From positions 62,001 to 126,000 of the forward strand of contig CAMTUJ010000008.1 of the NCBI GenBank assembly GCA_947084925.1: a DNA stretch of 64,000 nt, given 5' to 3'. The notes under the pieces were generated by a model. That model ran no database searches and was not told the origin of the DNA. It was given only the letters and a program-made list of their open reading frames with translations. The position numbers and the translations under genes were made by a program. The number at the start of each line of letters is the position of its first letter. Positions within the stretch are counted from its first letter, which is position 1. This DNA comes from JAGPUQ01 sp947084925. GTDB lineage: Bacteria > Pseudomonadota > Gammaproteobacteria > Pseudomonadales > Porticoccaceae. This document shows, piece by piece, positions 45,173-53,300 of the stretch.

Positions 45173-45744
45173 GCACGAGCACCCCGTTGCCGCCCTCGCC
45201 CCTGCCGCGCAAGCTCAAGGTGGCCACCGTCTCGCTGGCCGGCTGCTTCGGCTGCCACATGTCCTTCCTCGACATTGACGAGCGGTTGTTCGAGCTGATC
45301 GAGCATATCGAGTTCGACCGCTCACCCTTCACCGACATCAAGGCGCTCAGCCAGTGTGACATCGGCTTGATCGAGGGTGGCCTGTGCAATGCTGAGAATG
45401 TGCTGGTGTTGCGCGAATTCCGCGAGCGCTGCAAGACGCTGGTGGCGGTGGGCGCCTGTGCCATCACCGGCGGGCTGCCGGCGCAGCGCAACCGCTTCGA
45501 CGTGGGCGTGCTGCTGACCGAGGTGTACCGCACGCGACCGGGCTTGCGTGCGAACAGCCGGATTCCCGACGACCCCGAATTGCCGCTGCCGCTGAACCGG
45601 GTGCACCCGATCCACGAGGTGGTGCATGTGGACTACTTCCTGCCCGGTTGCCCGCCGTCGGCCGCCGCGTTCTGGACTTTCCTGAACGATCTGATAGCCG
45701 GGCGCACACCGCATCTGGGCCATGGCCTGTTGCACTACGACTGA
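45169..45744 (+). CDS. hoxY: NAD-reducing hydrogenase small subunit
   Basis: 191 residues. It holds the [4Fe-4S] cluster next to the NiFe site: GCFGCHMSF (C-x2-C), GACAITGG and PGCPPSAAAFW supply the four ligands. No Tat signal is present, as expected for a cytosolic group 3d enzyme. It forms a dimer with HoxH, whose gene starts 11 bases after its stop. Confidence 0.95.
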   Translation: MSTSTPLPPSPLPRKLKVATVSLAGCFGCHMSFLDIDERLFELIEHIEFDRSPFTDIKALSQCDIGLIEGGLCNAENVLVLREFRERCKTLVAVGACAITGGLPAQRNRFDVGVLLTEVYRTRPGLRANSRIPDDPELPLPLNRVHPIHEVVHVDYFLPGCPPSAAAFWTFLNDLIAGRTPHLGHGLLHYD

Positions 45745-45755
45745 GGGAAACGCGG

Positions 45756-47267
45756 ATGACTTTCGACCTCGAAACGGCCGCCCAGCCACAAGGTTTGCGC
45801 CGGGTGGCAATCGACCCGGTGTCGCGCGTCGAGGGCCATGGCAAGGTGACGATACTGCTGGACGCGCAGCAGCGCGTGCAGCAGGTGCGGCTGCACATCG
45901 TCGAATTCCGCGGTTTCGAGAAGTTCATCGAGCGGCGGCCCTACTGGGAGGTGCCGGTGATGGTGCAGCGGCTGTGCGGCATCTGCCCGGTATCCCACCA
46001 CCTGGCGGCCTGCAAGGCGCTGGACCTGGTGATCGGTGCGGTGCCCACCCCTTCGGCCGCCAAGATCCGCCGCTTGATGCACTACGGCCAGGTGATGCAG
46101 AGCAATGCGCTGCACTTTTTCCACCTGTCGTCCCCCGATCTGCTGTTCGGCTTTGATTCTGATTTGAACCGGCGCAATATCGTTGGCGTGGCCGAAAAGC
46201 ACCCCGATATCGCGAGGAAGGGAGTGCTGCTGCGCAAGTTCGGCCAGGAGGTGATCCGCGTCACCGCTGGCAAGCGCGTGCATGGCACCGGCTCGGTGCC
46301 GGGCGGCATGAACAAGCATGTGAGCTTCGAAGATCGAGCGCTGCTGCGGCGCGATCTGGTCCAGATGATCGAGTGGGCACAGGACGCGGTGAACATCGCC
46401 AAGCAGCTCCATGCGCAGAATCCCGCGCTCTACGACAGCTTCGGCAGTGTGCCGGCTGCCATGCTGTCGCTGGTGCGCGCCGATGGGGCGCTGGACCTTT
46501 TCGATGGCGTGCTGCGCGTCCGCGATGCGGCCGGCCACATCATCGTCGACGGCGTCAGCGACCAGAGCTACCTCGATCTGATCGAAGAGGAGGTCAAACC
46601 CTGGACCTACATGAAGTTTCCCTACCTGCGCAGCCTCGGGCCGCAGCTCGGCTGGTATCGGGTCGGGCCGTTGGCGCGCATCCAGAACTGCGACTTCATT
46701 CCCAGCCCGCTGGCTGAAACGCAGCGGCGCGAATTCCTCGACTGGGGCCGGGGCGAGCCGATCCACGCTGCGCTGGCCTACCACTGGGCGCGCATGATCG
46801 AGGTGCTGCACGCGATGGAAGTCATCGCCGAGCTGCTCGACGACCCGGACATTCTGGCCGGTGAGCTGATGTCATCGGGCAAGCGCCAGCGCGAAGGCAT
46901 CGGCGTGATCGAAGCGCCGCGCGGCACCCTGATCCACCATTACGCGGTGGGCGACAACGACCTGGTGACGATGTGCAACCTGATCGTCGCCACCACCCAC
47001 AACAATCAGGCCATGAACGAGTCCGTGCGCTCGGTCGCGCGCCAGTATCTGGATGGACGCGAGCTCAGCGAGGGTCTGCTCAACCACATCGAAGTGGCGA
47101 TCCGCGCCTACGACCCCTGCCTGTCCTGCGCTACCCATGCGCTGGGGCAGATGCCGCTGGAGGTGACGCTGGTCGGGTCACAGGGTGAGTTGATCGACCG
47201 CGTCGTCCGGTCGCAGCGCGGCGACCTGCAGCGCGACCTGGGCGCAGCCGGGGGAGCGCCGCCATGA
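45756..47267 (+). CDS. hoxH: NAD-reducing hydrogenase large (NiFe) subunit precursor
   Basis: 503 residues. The NiFe site is held by Cys74/Cys77 (RLCGICPVSHH) and Cys455/Cys458 (DPCLSCATH). His461 marks the maturation cut, leaving a 42-residue C-terminal tail (ALGQMPLEVTLVGS...) to be removed once nickel is in. The RVEGHGK near residue 24 is the usual L0 region. Group 3d bidirectional hydrogenase: it takes up or releases H2, with NAD(H) through HoxFU. ATG 45756 was chosen over in-frame codons inside hoxY. hoxW overlaps its end by ATGA. Confidence 0.96.
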   Translation: MTFDLETAAQPQGLRRVAIDPVSRVEGHGKVTILLDAQQRVQQVRLHIVEFRGFEKFIERRPYWEVPVMVQRLCGICPVSHHLAACKALDLVIGAVPTPSAAKIRRLMHYGQVMQSNALHFFHLSSPDLLFGFDSDLNRRNIVGVAEKHPDIARKGVLLRKFGQEVIRVTAGKRVHGTGSVPGGMNKHVSFEDRALLRRDLVQMIEWAQDAVNIAKQLHAQNPALYDSFGSVPAAMLSLVRADGALDLFDGVLRVRDAAGHIIVDGVSDQSYLDLIEEEVKPWTYMKFPYLRSLGPQLGWYRVGPLARIQNCDFIPSPLAETQRREFLDWGRGEPIHAALAYHWARMIEVLHAMEVIAELLDDPDILAGELMSSGKRQREGIGVIEAPRGTLIHHYAVGDNDLVTMCNLIVATTHNNQAMNESVRSVARQYLDGRELSEGLLNHIEVAIRAYDPCLSCATHALGQMPLEVTLVGSQGELIDRVVRSQRGDLQRDLGAAGGAPP

Positions 47268-47782
47268 GGCCATGCACCCAACCCGTGGCGCCCGTGCTGG
47301 TGTTCGGCTGGGGCAATCCGAGCCGCGGCGACGATGCGCTCGGACCCATGCTGCTTGAGCGACTGGACGCGCTGCTCGCCGCCACGCCGCCGAGGAGTGT
47401 TGAGCTTCTGACCGACTTCCAGTTACAGGTGGAGCATGCGCTGGATCTGGCCGGTCGTCAGCAGGTGCTGTTCGTCGATGCCAGTCTGAACTGTGTTGCA
47501 CCCTTCGAAGTGACGCTGCTGACAGCGGCGCGTGATCTCAGCTTCAGCACCCATGCCATGTCGCCGCGGGCGGTGATGCAGGTATTTCGCGACCTGCACG
47601 GCATCGAGCCACCGCCATGCACGCTGCTGGCGATCCGCGGCGAGGGCTTTGAGCTCGGTGAACCACCCAGCGCGGCGGCCCTGTCGAACCTGACGTTGGC
47701 CATGGCCTGGTGCCTGCGTTGGCTGGCTGCGCAAAATTTCTCTGATGCATCGATGGTCCCCGGCGAGACGGCCCATGCATGA
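47264..47782 (+). CDS. hoxW: Hydrogenase maturation protease for HoxH
   Basis: 172 residues of the HybD/HycI peptidase family. The nickel-sensing acidic residues are in FGWGNPSRGDDALGP (Asp near 24) and the FVDASL and STHAMSP regions. It cuts the HoxH C-terminal tail after His461 when the NiFe site is complete. It directly follows hoxH and overlaps hypA by 8 bases. Confidence 0.92.
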   Translation: MRPCTQPVAPVLVFGWGNPSRGDDALGPMLLERLDALLAATPPRSVELLTDFQLQVEHALDLAGRQQVLFVDASLNCVAPFEVTLLTAARDLSFSTHAMSPRAVMQVFRDLHGIEPPPCTLLAIRGEGFELGEPPSAAALSNLTLAMAWCLRWLAAQNFSDASMVPGETAHA

Positions 47783-48122
47783 GTTGAGCCTGGCCGGGGA
47801 GATCCTGCGCCTGGTGGAAAACGCCGTCGCACGCGAGCATTTTCGGCGTGTTGCGCATCTGCGTCTGGAGGCGGGCGCACTGGCCGGCGTCGAAGTCGGT
47901 GCGCTGCGCTTCGCGCTCGATGCCATCGCCCCCGGCACCTGCCTGGACGGCGCACAGATCACCATCGACGAGCCGCCCGGCCGCGCCTGGTGTCCGCGTT
48001 GCGCCACCGAGGTGGCCATCGCCAGTCGGGCCGATCCCTGCCCGCAGTGTCTCGGCTATCCTGTCCACTCCACCGGCGGCACCGATCTGCGCGTGCTTGA
48101 GCTGATGGTGCAAGACGATTGA
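47775..48122 (+). CDS. hypA: Hydrogenase nickel incorporation protein HypA
   Basis: 115 residues starting MHELSL, where His2 and the amino terminus bind nickel. A structural zinc is held by CPRC (near residue 75) and CPQC (near residue 95). It delivers nickel to HoxH together with HypB. ATG 47775 lies inside the end of hoxW. Confidence 0.94.
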   Translation: MHELSLAGEILRLVENAVAREHFRRVAHLRLEAGALAGVEVGALRFALDAIAPGTCLDGAQITIDEPPGRAWCPRCATEVAIASRADPCPQCLGYPVHSTGGTDLRVLELMVQDD

Positions 48123-48133
48123 AGGAGAACATC

Positions 48134-49000
48134 ATGTGTGCGATTTGCGGCTGCGACGCCCACGCCCAAAGCGACCTGGCGGGCAGGCATCAGCATGGAC
48201 ATGGACCAGCGCAGGTTGCTCAGGCGCAGGTCGCTCCCGATCCGGTTGCCGGCGTGCCGCACTATGGCGCCGGGCCGGCCGGATTGAGCCCGCTGCGGGC
48301 GATCCGGCTCGAAGCCGACGTGCTGGGCGCCAACCGGCTGCAAGCGGTGCGCAATCGCGCGCACTTTGCGGCGCACGGCGTTACCGCTTACAACCTGCTC
48401 TCCAGTCCAGGCTCGGGCAAGACCACGCTGCTGTGCGCTACCATCGCAGCCCTGAAAAACCGCATGCCAGCCTGGCCGCTGGCGGTGATCGAAGGCGACC
48501 AGCAGAGCAGCCGGGATGCTGACCGCATTCGCGCCGCCGGCGCGCCGGCGATCCAGGTCAACACCGGGCGCGGCTGTCACCTCGATGCACGGATGGTGGG
48601 TGACGCTTTTGCGCAGCTCGACCTGCACAGACAGGCAGCGCTCCCCTCCTCTGCCGGTCGCGGCGGGGCGCTGCTGTTCATCGAAAACGTCGGCAATCTG
48701 GTATGCCCGGCGCTGTGGGATCTGGGCGAGGCAGCCAAGGTGGTGATCCTGTCGGTCACCGAGGGCGACGACAAGCCGATCAAATACCCTGACATGTTCG
48801 CCGCCGCCACACTGATGGTCATCAACAAGATCGACCTGCTGCCTTACGTCAATTTCGATGTGGCGCGCTGCATCGATGACGCCCGTCGGGTCAATCCCGA
48901 TATCGAGGTGCTGCAGCTCTCGGCCACGCGCGGCGAGGGCATGCCGGCCTGGCTGGACTGGCTGCTGCGCGACGAGCGCGCGCTGCCAGCTCGATCATGA
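48134..49000 (+). CDS. hypB: Hydrogenase nickel-insertion GTPase HypB
   Basis: 288 residues. The N-terminus MCAICGC is the high-affinity nickel motif, followed by a modest His-rich run (RHQHGHG). The GTPase domain has SSPGSGKTT (P-loop), ENVGNLVCPA with the metal Cys, and NKIDLL. AAGGAG lies 8 bases before ATG 48134. A linker (AQAQVAPDPVAGV) separates the two parts. It overlaps hypF by ATGA. Confidence 0.95.
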   Translation: MCAICGCDAHAQSDLAGRHQHGHGPAQVAQAQVAPDPVAGVPHYGAGPAGLSPLRAIRLEADVLGANRLQAVRNRAHFAAHGVTAYNLLSSPGSGKTTLLCATIAALKNRMPAWPLAVIEGDQQSSRDADRIRAAGAPAIQVNTGRGCHLDARMVGDAFAQLDLHRQAALPSSAGRGGALLFIENVGNLVCPALWDLGEAAKVVILSVTEGDDKPIKYPDMFAAATLMVINKIDLLPYVNFDVARCIDDARRVNPDIEVLQLSATRGEGMPAWLDWLLRDERALPARS

Positions 49001-50172
49001 ACGAGCTGGCTCACTCGACCCGCCTGGCGTCTGTTGCACCCGCGCGGGTACTGGCCTGCGGTGCCTTTCTGAAGAACCGGGCCTGCCTGATCGATGGCGA
49101 CCAGCTGCACTGGTCGCCGCTGCATGGCGATCTGGGTGATGCGGCAAACTGCGTGGCGCTGGAACAGTCGGTCGATTCGCTGCTGTCACTTGCGACTGGC
49201 CCGCTGCAGGCGGTGGCGCATGACCTGCATCCTGATTTTTACAGCACCCGTGTCGCGGTGGCGCTGGCCGGGCAGCTGCAGGTGCCGGCGATCGGCGTGC
49301 AGCACCACCATGCGCACATCGGCGTGGTGCTGGCCGAGCAGGCTGTTGCGGGGTCGGTAATCGGTCTGGCGCTCGATGGCTTCGGCCTCGGTGCCGATGG
49401 TGCCGCCTGGGGCGGCGAGCTGCTCTGGGTCGATGCCTCCCCGCGTTCGCAGCAGTGGCGGCGGCTGGATCATCTGGCGCCGCTGGCGCTGCCCGGGGGC
49501 GACGCGGCGGCGCGTGAACCCTGGCGTCTGGCGGCAGCGGTGCTGTTTGCGCTGGGACGTGGCAGCGAAATCGAGCCACGGTTTGCTCCCCAGGTCGGTC
49601 CCGCCGCCGCGCGGCTGCTGTACGTCATGCTGCAGCGCGATCTGAACTGCCCGCGCAGCAGCAGCACCGGGCGCTGGTTCGACGCTGCCGCTGGCGCGCT
49701 GGGCTTGAGCGTTCGGCAATCCTTCGAGGCCGAAGCGGCCATCGCGCTGGAGCAACTGGCCAGCGGCTGGCTCCGCGATCATCCCGACTTTGCATTCCAC
49801 TGGAGCTCGCTGGATTTGCACCCTGTCGTGGCCGATCTTTTTGCACTGAAAAACCAAGGCAGCGAAGCCTGCGCACGCGGTGCGGCACAGTTTCACCTGG
49901 CGCTGGCCGCTGGCTTGGCGCGCCGCGCCATCGATGCGGCGGCGGCTCACGCGACCCGTCAGGTGGTGTTGGCCGGCGGTTGCCTGCTCAACCGCCTGCT
50001 GGGTGAGCGACTGCGCGCCAATCTGAATGGTGCGGGAATCACCGTGTTTGAACCGCGGGCCGCCGGTTGCGGTGACGCCGGCCTGGCACTGGGTCAGGCC
50101 TGGATCGCGGGCTGCGCGGCGCTTGCCGGCATGGGTGCGGCGGTCGAACCCCAACGTCCACAGGAGCACTGA
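48997..50172 (+). CDS. hypF: Short-form HypF: Kae1-like carbamoyltransferase domain only
   Basis: 391 residues, against about 750 for full HypF. The sequence starts directly with the Kae1-like domain (VLACGAFLKNRACLI), has the metal/nucleotide motif QHHHAHIG and ends with VVLAGGCLLNRLL and GCGDAGLALGQAW. The N-terminal acylphosphatase, zinc fingers and YrdC-like domain, which make carbamoyl-AMP, are absent. A comparably short HypF1 is known from Cupriavidus necator. It normally helps build the CN ligands by loading carbamoyl onto HypE. Another gene elsewhere may supply the missing steps. Confidence 0.88.
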   Translation: MNELAHSTRLASVAPARVLACGAFLKNRACLIDGDQLHWSPLHGDLGDAANCVALEQSVDSLLSLATGPLQAVAHDLHPDFYSTRVAVALAGQLQVPAIGVQHHHAHIGVVLAEQAVAGSVIGLALDGFGLGADGAAWGGELLWVDASPRSQQWRRLDHLAPLALPGGDAAAREPWRLAAAVLFALGRGSEIEPRFAPQVGPAAARLLYVMLQRDLNCPRSSSTGRWFDAAAGALGLSVRQSFEAEAAIALEQLASGWLRDHPDFAFHWSSLDLHPVVADLFALKNQGSEACARGAAQFHLALAAGLARRAIDAAAAHATRQVVLAGGCLLNRLLGERLRANLNGAGITVFEPRAAGCGDAGLALGQAWIAGCAALAGMGAAVEPQRPQEH

Positions 50173-50174
50173 AC

Positions 50175-50399
50175 ATGTGTCTGGCACTGCCCGCACTCAT
50201 AGTCGAGTTGCTCGGCGCTGAGACTGCCATCATCGACCTCGGCGGCGTGCGCAAGCAGATCTCCATCGCCCTGGTGCCGGCGGCGCGGCCGGGCGACTAT
50301 GTGATCGTGCATGTTGGCCACGCCATCGGCACGCTCGATGAGGCGGAGGCGCAAGCGACGCTGGCGCTGTTCGCCGAATTGGCAAGGAGCGAAGAATGA
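50175..50399 (+). CDS. hypC: Hydrogenase assembly chaperone HypC
   Basis: 74 residues starting MCLALPA. Cys2 carries the Fe(CN)2CO unit during assembly, after removal of Met1. The small beta-barrel region (IDLGGVRKQISIALVP, GDYVIVHVGHAI) is complete. It works with HypD and delivers iron to HoxH. It starts 3 bases after hypF and overlaps hypD by ATGA. Confidence 0.95.
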   Translation: MCLALPALIVELLGAETAIIDLGGVRKQISIALVPAARPGDYVIVHVGHAIGTLDEAEAQATLALFAELARSEE

Positions 50400-51538
50400 A
50401 GTATGTGGATGAGTTCCGCGACGGCGCGCTGGCGCGCAACCTCGCCACAAGTCTGCGGGCCGAGGTTGATCCAGCGCGCAGCTACAGCTTCATGGAGTTC
50501 TGTGGCGGTCACACCCATGCGTTGGCGCGCTATGGCGTGGCCGACCTGCTGCCCGCCAATGTGCGGATGATCCACGGCCCGGGCTGCCCAGTGTGCGTGC
50601 TACCGATCGGCCGCATCGATCTGGCCATCCAGCTGGCGCTGGAACGTGACGTGATGCTGTGCAGCTATGGCGACGTGATGCGCGTGCCCGCCTCCGATGG
50701 TTTGTCGCTGCTGCGGGCCAAGGCGCGCGGCGGCGATATCCGCATGGTCTATTCACCCGGCGATGCGCTGCGGCTCGCGCGCAACCACCCGGAGCGCGAG
50801 GTGGCGTTCCTGGCGATCGGCTTCGAGACCACCACCCCGCCCACCGCGCTGGTGATCCGCCAGGCCGCGCGTGAGGGGCTGAAGAACTTCAGTGTGATCT
50901 GCTGCCATGTGCTGACGCCGAGCGCCATCACCCATATCTTGCAGTCGCCCGAGGTGGCGCAGTACGGCACGCTGCCGCTGGATGGCTTCGTCGGCCCGGC
51001 GCACGTGAGCATCGTCATCGGTTCGGCACCCTATGAGCCCTTTGCCCGCGCGTACCGCAAGCCGGTGGTGATCTCCGGCTTCGAACCGCTGGATGTGATG
51101 CAGTCCATTCTGATGTTGGTGCGGCAGGTCAATCAGGGCCGCGCCGAGGTGGAGAACCAGTTCACTCGCGCCGTCGATCGCGTCGGCAACCGTGCGGCCC
51201 AAGCGGTCATGGCCGAGGTGTTCGAGCTGCGCGACAGCTTCGAGTGGCGTGGCCTCGGCGAGGTGCCGTTCAGTGCGCTGAAAATCCGCCCCGAGTTCGC
51301 GACCTTCGACGCCGAGCGGCGCTTCGGGCTGAGCTACCAGGCGGTGCCCGACCACAAGCAGTGCGAGTGCGGCGCCATCCTGCGCGGCGTCAAGCGGCCC
51401 GCCGACTGCAAGCTGTTCGGCACCGCGTGCACACCCGAGCACCCGATGGGCTCGTGCATGGTGTCGAGTGAGGGCGCGTGCGCGGCGCACTACACCTATG
51501 GGCGTTTCCGCGACATTCCGCTGGTGACTGCGACATGA
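50396..51538 (+). CDS. hypD: Hydrogenase iron-centre assembly protein HypD
   Basis: 380 residues. Conserved motifs are FCGGHTHAL, GPGCPVCVLP and GFETTTPPTA. The C-terminal [4Fe-4S] region has CECGAILRG, DCKLFGTAC and GSCMVSSEGAC. HypD holds iron between itself and HypC while CN and CO are added. It overlaps hypE by ATGA. Confidence 0.96.
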   Translation: MKYVDEFRDGALARNLATSLRAEVDPARSYSFMEFCGGHTHALARYGVADLLPANVRMIHGPGCPVCVLPIGRIDLAIQLALERDVMLCSYGDVMRVPASDGLSLLRAKARGGDIRMVYSPGDALRLARNHPEREVAFLAIGFETTTPPTALVIRQAAREGLKNFSVICCHVLTPSAITHILQSPEVAQYGTLPLDGFVGPAHVSIVIGSAPYEPFARAYRKPVVISGFEPLDVMQSILMLVRQVNQGRAEVENQFTRAVDRVGNRAAQAVMAEVFELRDSFEWRGLGEVPFSALKIRPEFATFDAERRFGLSYQAVPDHKQCECGAILRGVKRPADCKLFGTACTPEHPMGSCMVSSEGACAAHYTYGRFRDIPLVTAT

Positions 51539-52596
51539 TCACAAAGAAGAACAGCTACCTGCGCCCGCTCGACCTGAAGCAGGGCCGCATTGACATGAAC
51601 CATGGCGCCGGTGGGCGGGTGGGGACGCAGTTGGTCGATGAGCTGTTCGCCCGCGCCTTCGATAACGACTATCTGCGTCAGGGCAACGATGGCGCACTGC
51701 TGCCGGTGCCGCGGCCTGGTCATCGACTGGTAATGGCGACCGATGCGCATGTGATCTCGCCGTTGTTCTTTCCCGGCGGCGACATTGGCAGCCTGGCGGT
51801 GCATGGCACCATCAATGACGTGGCCATGCTGGGCGCCACGCCACTCTACCTGAGTGCGAGCTTCATCCTTGAAGAGGGCTTCCCGCTGGCGCAGCTCAAG
51901 CGCATCGTCGAGTCGATGGCAGCGGCCTCGCGCGCCTGTGGTGTGCCCATTGTTGCCGGCGACACCAAGGTGGTCGAAAAGGGCAAGGGCGATGGTCTCT
52001 TCATCAGCACCGCCGGGCTGGGACTGGTGCCTGAGGGATGCGATATCGGTGGCGCCAACGCCCGGCCGGGTGATGTGGTGCTGCTCTCGGGCAGCATCGG
52101 CGAACATGGTGTGGCGGTGCTGTCGCAGCGCGAGTCGCTCGATTTCGACACCACTATCCGCTCCGACAGCGCCGCGCTGCACACCCTGGTGGCGGCGCTG
52201 TTGGCGGCGGCACCCAAGGGTGCTGTGCATGTGCTGCGCGACCCCACGCGGGGCGGTCTCGCCACCACGTTGAACGAAATCGCGCAGCAGTCGGGCGTCG
52301 GGATACTCTTGCAAGAGGCTGCGATACCGGTGCTGCCGCAGGTAGCCGCCGCCTGCGAGCTGCTCGGGCTGGATCCGCTGTACATCGCCAACGAAGGCAA
52401 GCTGGTGGCGATCGTCGCTGCCGAGGCGGCCGAGGGGGTGCTGGCGGCGATGCGCGCCCATCCGCTGGGGCATTCGGCAGCGCGCATCGGCGAGGTCGAC
52501 GCGGACCCGCATCGCTTCGTGCAGATGAGCACGGCCTTCGGCGGACGCCGGGTGGTGGACTGGTTGAGCGGCGAGCCGCTGCCGCGCATCTGCTGA
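51535..52596 (+). CDS. hypE: Hydrogenase cyanide-ligand synthesis protein HypE
   Basis: 353 residues of the PurM/ThiL ATPase fold. It dehydrates a carbamoyl group on its C-terminal cysteine to thiocyanate; the protein ends PRIC as required. GDIGSLAVHGTINDVAMLGA and GDTKVVEKGKGDG are the ATP and dimer regions; RDPTRGGLATTLNEIA is also conserved. Start ATG 51535 is in overlap with hypD. Last recognisable gene of the island. Confidence 0.96.
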   Translation: MITKKNSYLRPLDLKQGRIDMNHGAGGRVGTQLVDELFARAFDNDYLRQGNDGALLPVPRPGHRLVMATDAHVISPLFFPGGDIGSLAVHGTINDVAMLGATPLYLSASFILEEGFPLAQLKRIVESMAAASRACGVPIVAGDTKVVEKGKGDGLFISTAGLGLVPEGCDIGGANARPGDVVLLSGSIGEHGVAVLSQRESLDFDTTIRSDSAALHTLVAALLAAAPKGAVHVLRDPTRGGLATTLNEIAQQSGVGILLQEAAIPVLPQVAAACELLGLDPLYIANEGKLVAIVAAEAAEGVLAAMRAHPLGHSAARIGEVDADPHRFVQMSTAFGGRRVVDWLSGEPLPRIC

Positions 52597-52756
52597 TGCC
52601 GGCACTGCCCGCCAATGCCCATCCCCTCGGCTACGAGTTGACAGGGCGCAATGACCCAGACCGGGACTGCGGAGCGCAGGGCCGGCATCGCCCCGTGTGG
52701 CCATGAGGCCGCCCGAAGAGCGAAGTCCCGCAGGGTGGGAGACGGGAGGAGGTGGA
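52597..52756. other. Non-coding junction after the hydrogenase island
   Basis: 160 bases between hypE and the haemoglobin remnant. A plus-strand frame of about 35 codons from 52596 (MPALPANAHPLG...) has no recognisable homology. No terminator hairpin with a T-run was found. This is where homology to the island's cargo ends and the remnant begins. Confidence 0.5.
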
Positions 52757-52888
52757 CTGCCTGTCCATATCGACGCTATCGAAGAAGCGGCTGATGCGAT
52801 CGTCGGCCAGCGCTTTACGGTAGAAAATGTCCACAGCGGCATCGACAGCGGCGGAACCACCCAGACGGTTATAGAGCGAATCTGACAT
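52757..52888 (-). pseudogene. N-terminal remnant of a truncated haemoglobin (group I)
   Basis: The first 44 codons of a truncated haemoglobin are intact: an AGGAGG site, then ATG 52888 and MSDSLYNRLGGSAAVDAAV, continuing IFYRKALADDRISRFFDSVDMDRQ. That is helices A-B and the F-F-x-x-V-D region of trHbI. After Gln44 the sequence turns into unrelated, proline- and serine-rich codons. The heme-binding half is missing and is not found elsewhere in the window. The gene was therefore cut at about 52757. Confidence 0.75.
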
Positions 52889-53000
52889 TGTTAGCCTCCT
52901 GATTGCTGGGGAAGGCATGGCTTGGAGCCGGGCCTTCGTGGTAGGACTGCAAGATTGGGCTACTGCCGGATTGCCGGGCATGGCTTGGGCGGTAGCCGAG

Positions 53001-53045
53001 TTACCGCAGGCGGTAAGCAACTTTTTATGGGACTGCACGCAGTCC
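53001..53045. promoter_or_regulatory. Two 16-bp palindromes upstream of the haemoglobin remnant
   Basis: TTACCGCAGGCGGTAA (53001-53016) and GGACTGCACGCAGTCC (53030-53045) are both perfect 7-2-7 inverted repeats, 13 bases apart. They lie about 110-160 bases upstream of the haemoglobin start. They could be operators for the former gene or one could be part of a terminator (ACTTTTTATGG lies between them). No known regulator was matched. Confidence 0.4.
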
Positions 53046-53060
53046 AGGAATCTGTTGGGC

Positions 53061-53253
53061 GCCGCCACCCAGGCCGATGGAAGCGTGATCGGCGGATGCG
53101 GCGGCGGTCAGACCGAGACTCGCGAGCAGTGCGAAGACGCCCGTGCTGTGGCGTACAAGGTTGGGCATGGCGGACTCCCGCGGGATGGCGATTGGCGGCC
53201 CGCAAGCTACCGGCGCGGACGACGCCTGTCGATGCGGCAAATTGTCGCGCCCG
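53061..53253. repeat. Right copy of the 193-bp direct repeat
   Basis: Same orientation and length as 42106-42298. It encodes on the minus strand the ribosome binding site, start and signal peptide (MPNLVRHSTGVFALLASLGL) of a second copy of the outer-membrane protein. That copy is cut off after about 36 codons, so no mature protein is possible. The copy abuts the dinB upstream region. Confidence 0.9.
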
Positions 53254-53300
53254 TGGCGCGCCGCGCTTGTGGGCCGGCTCCCGCCCGCGATAATGACGGC

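Noticed and set aside
42612..52596. The hox-hyp cluster as a novel enzyme system
   Set aside because: Gene order and motifs match known group 3d NAD-reducing hydrogenases with standard Hyp maturation; only the context and the short HypF are unusual.
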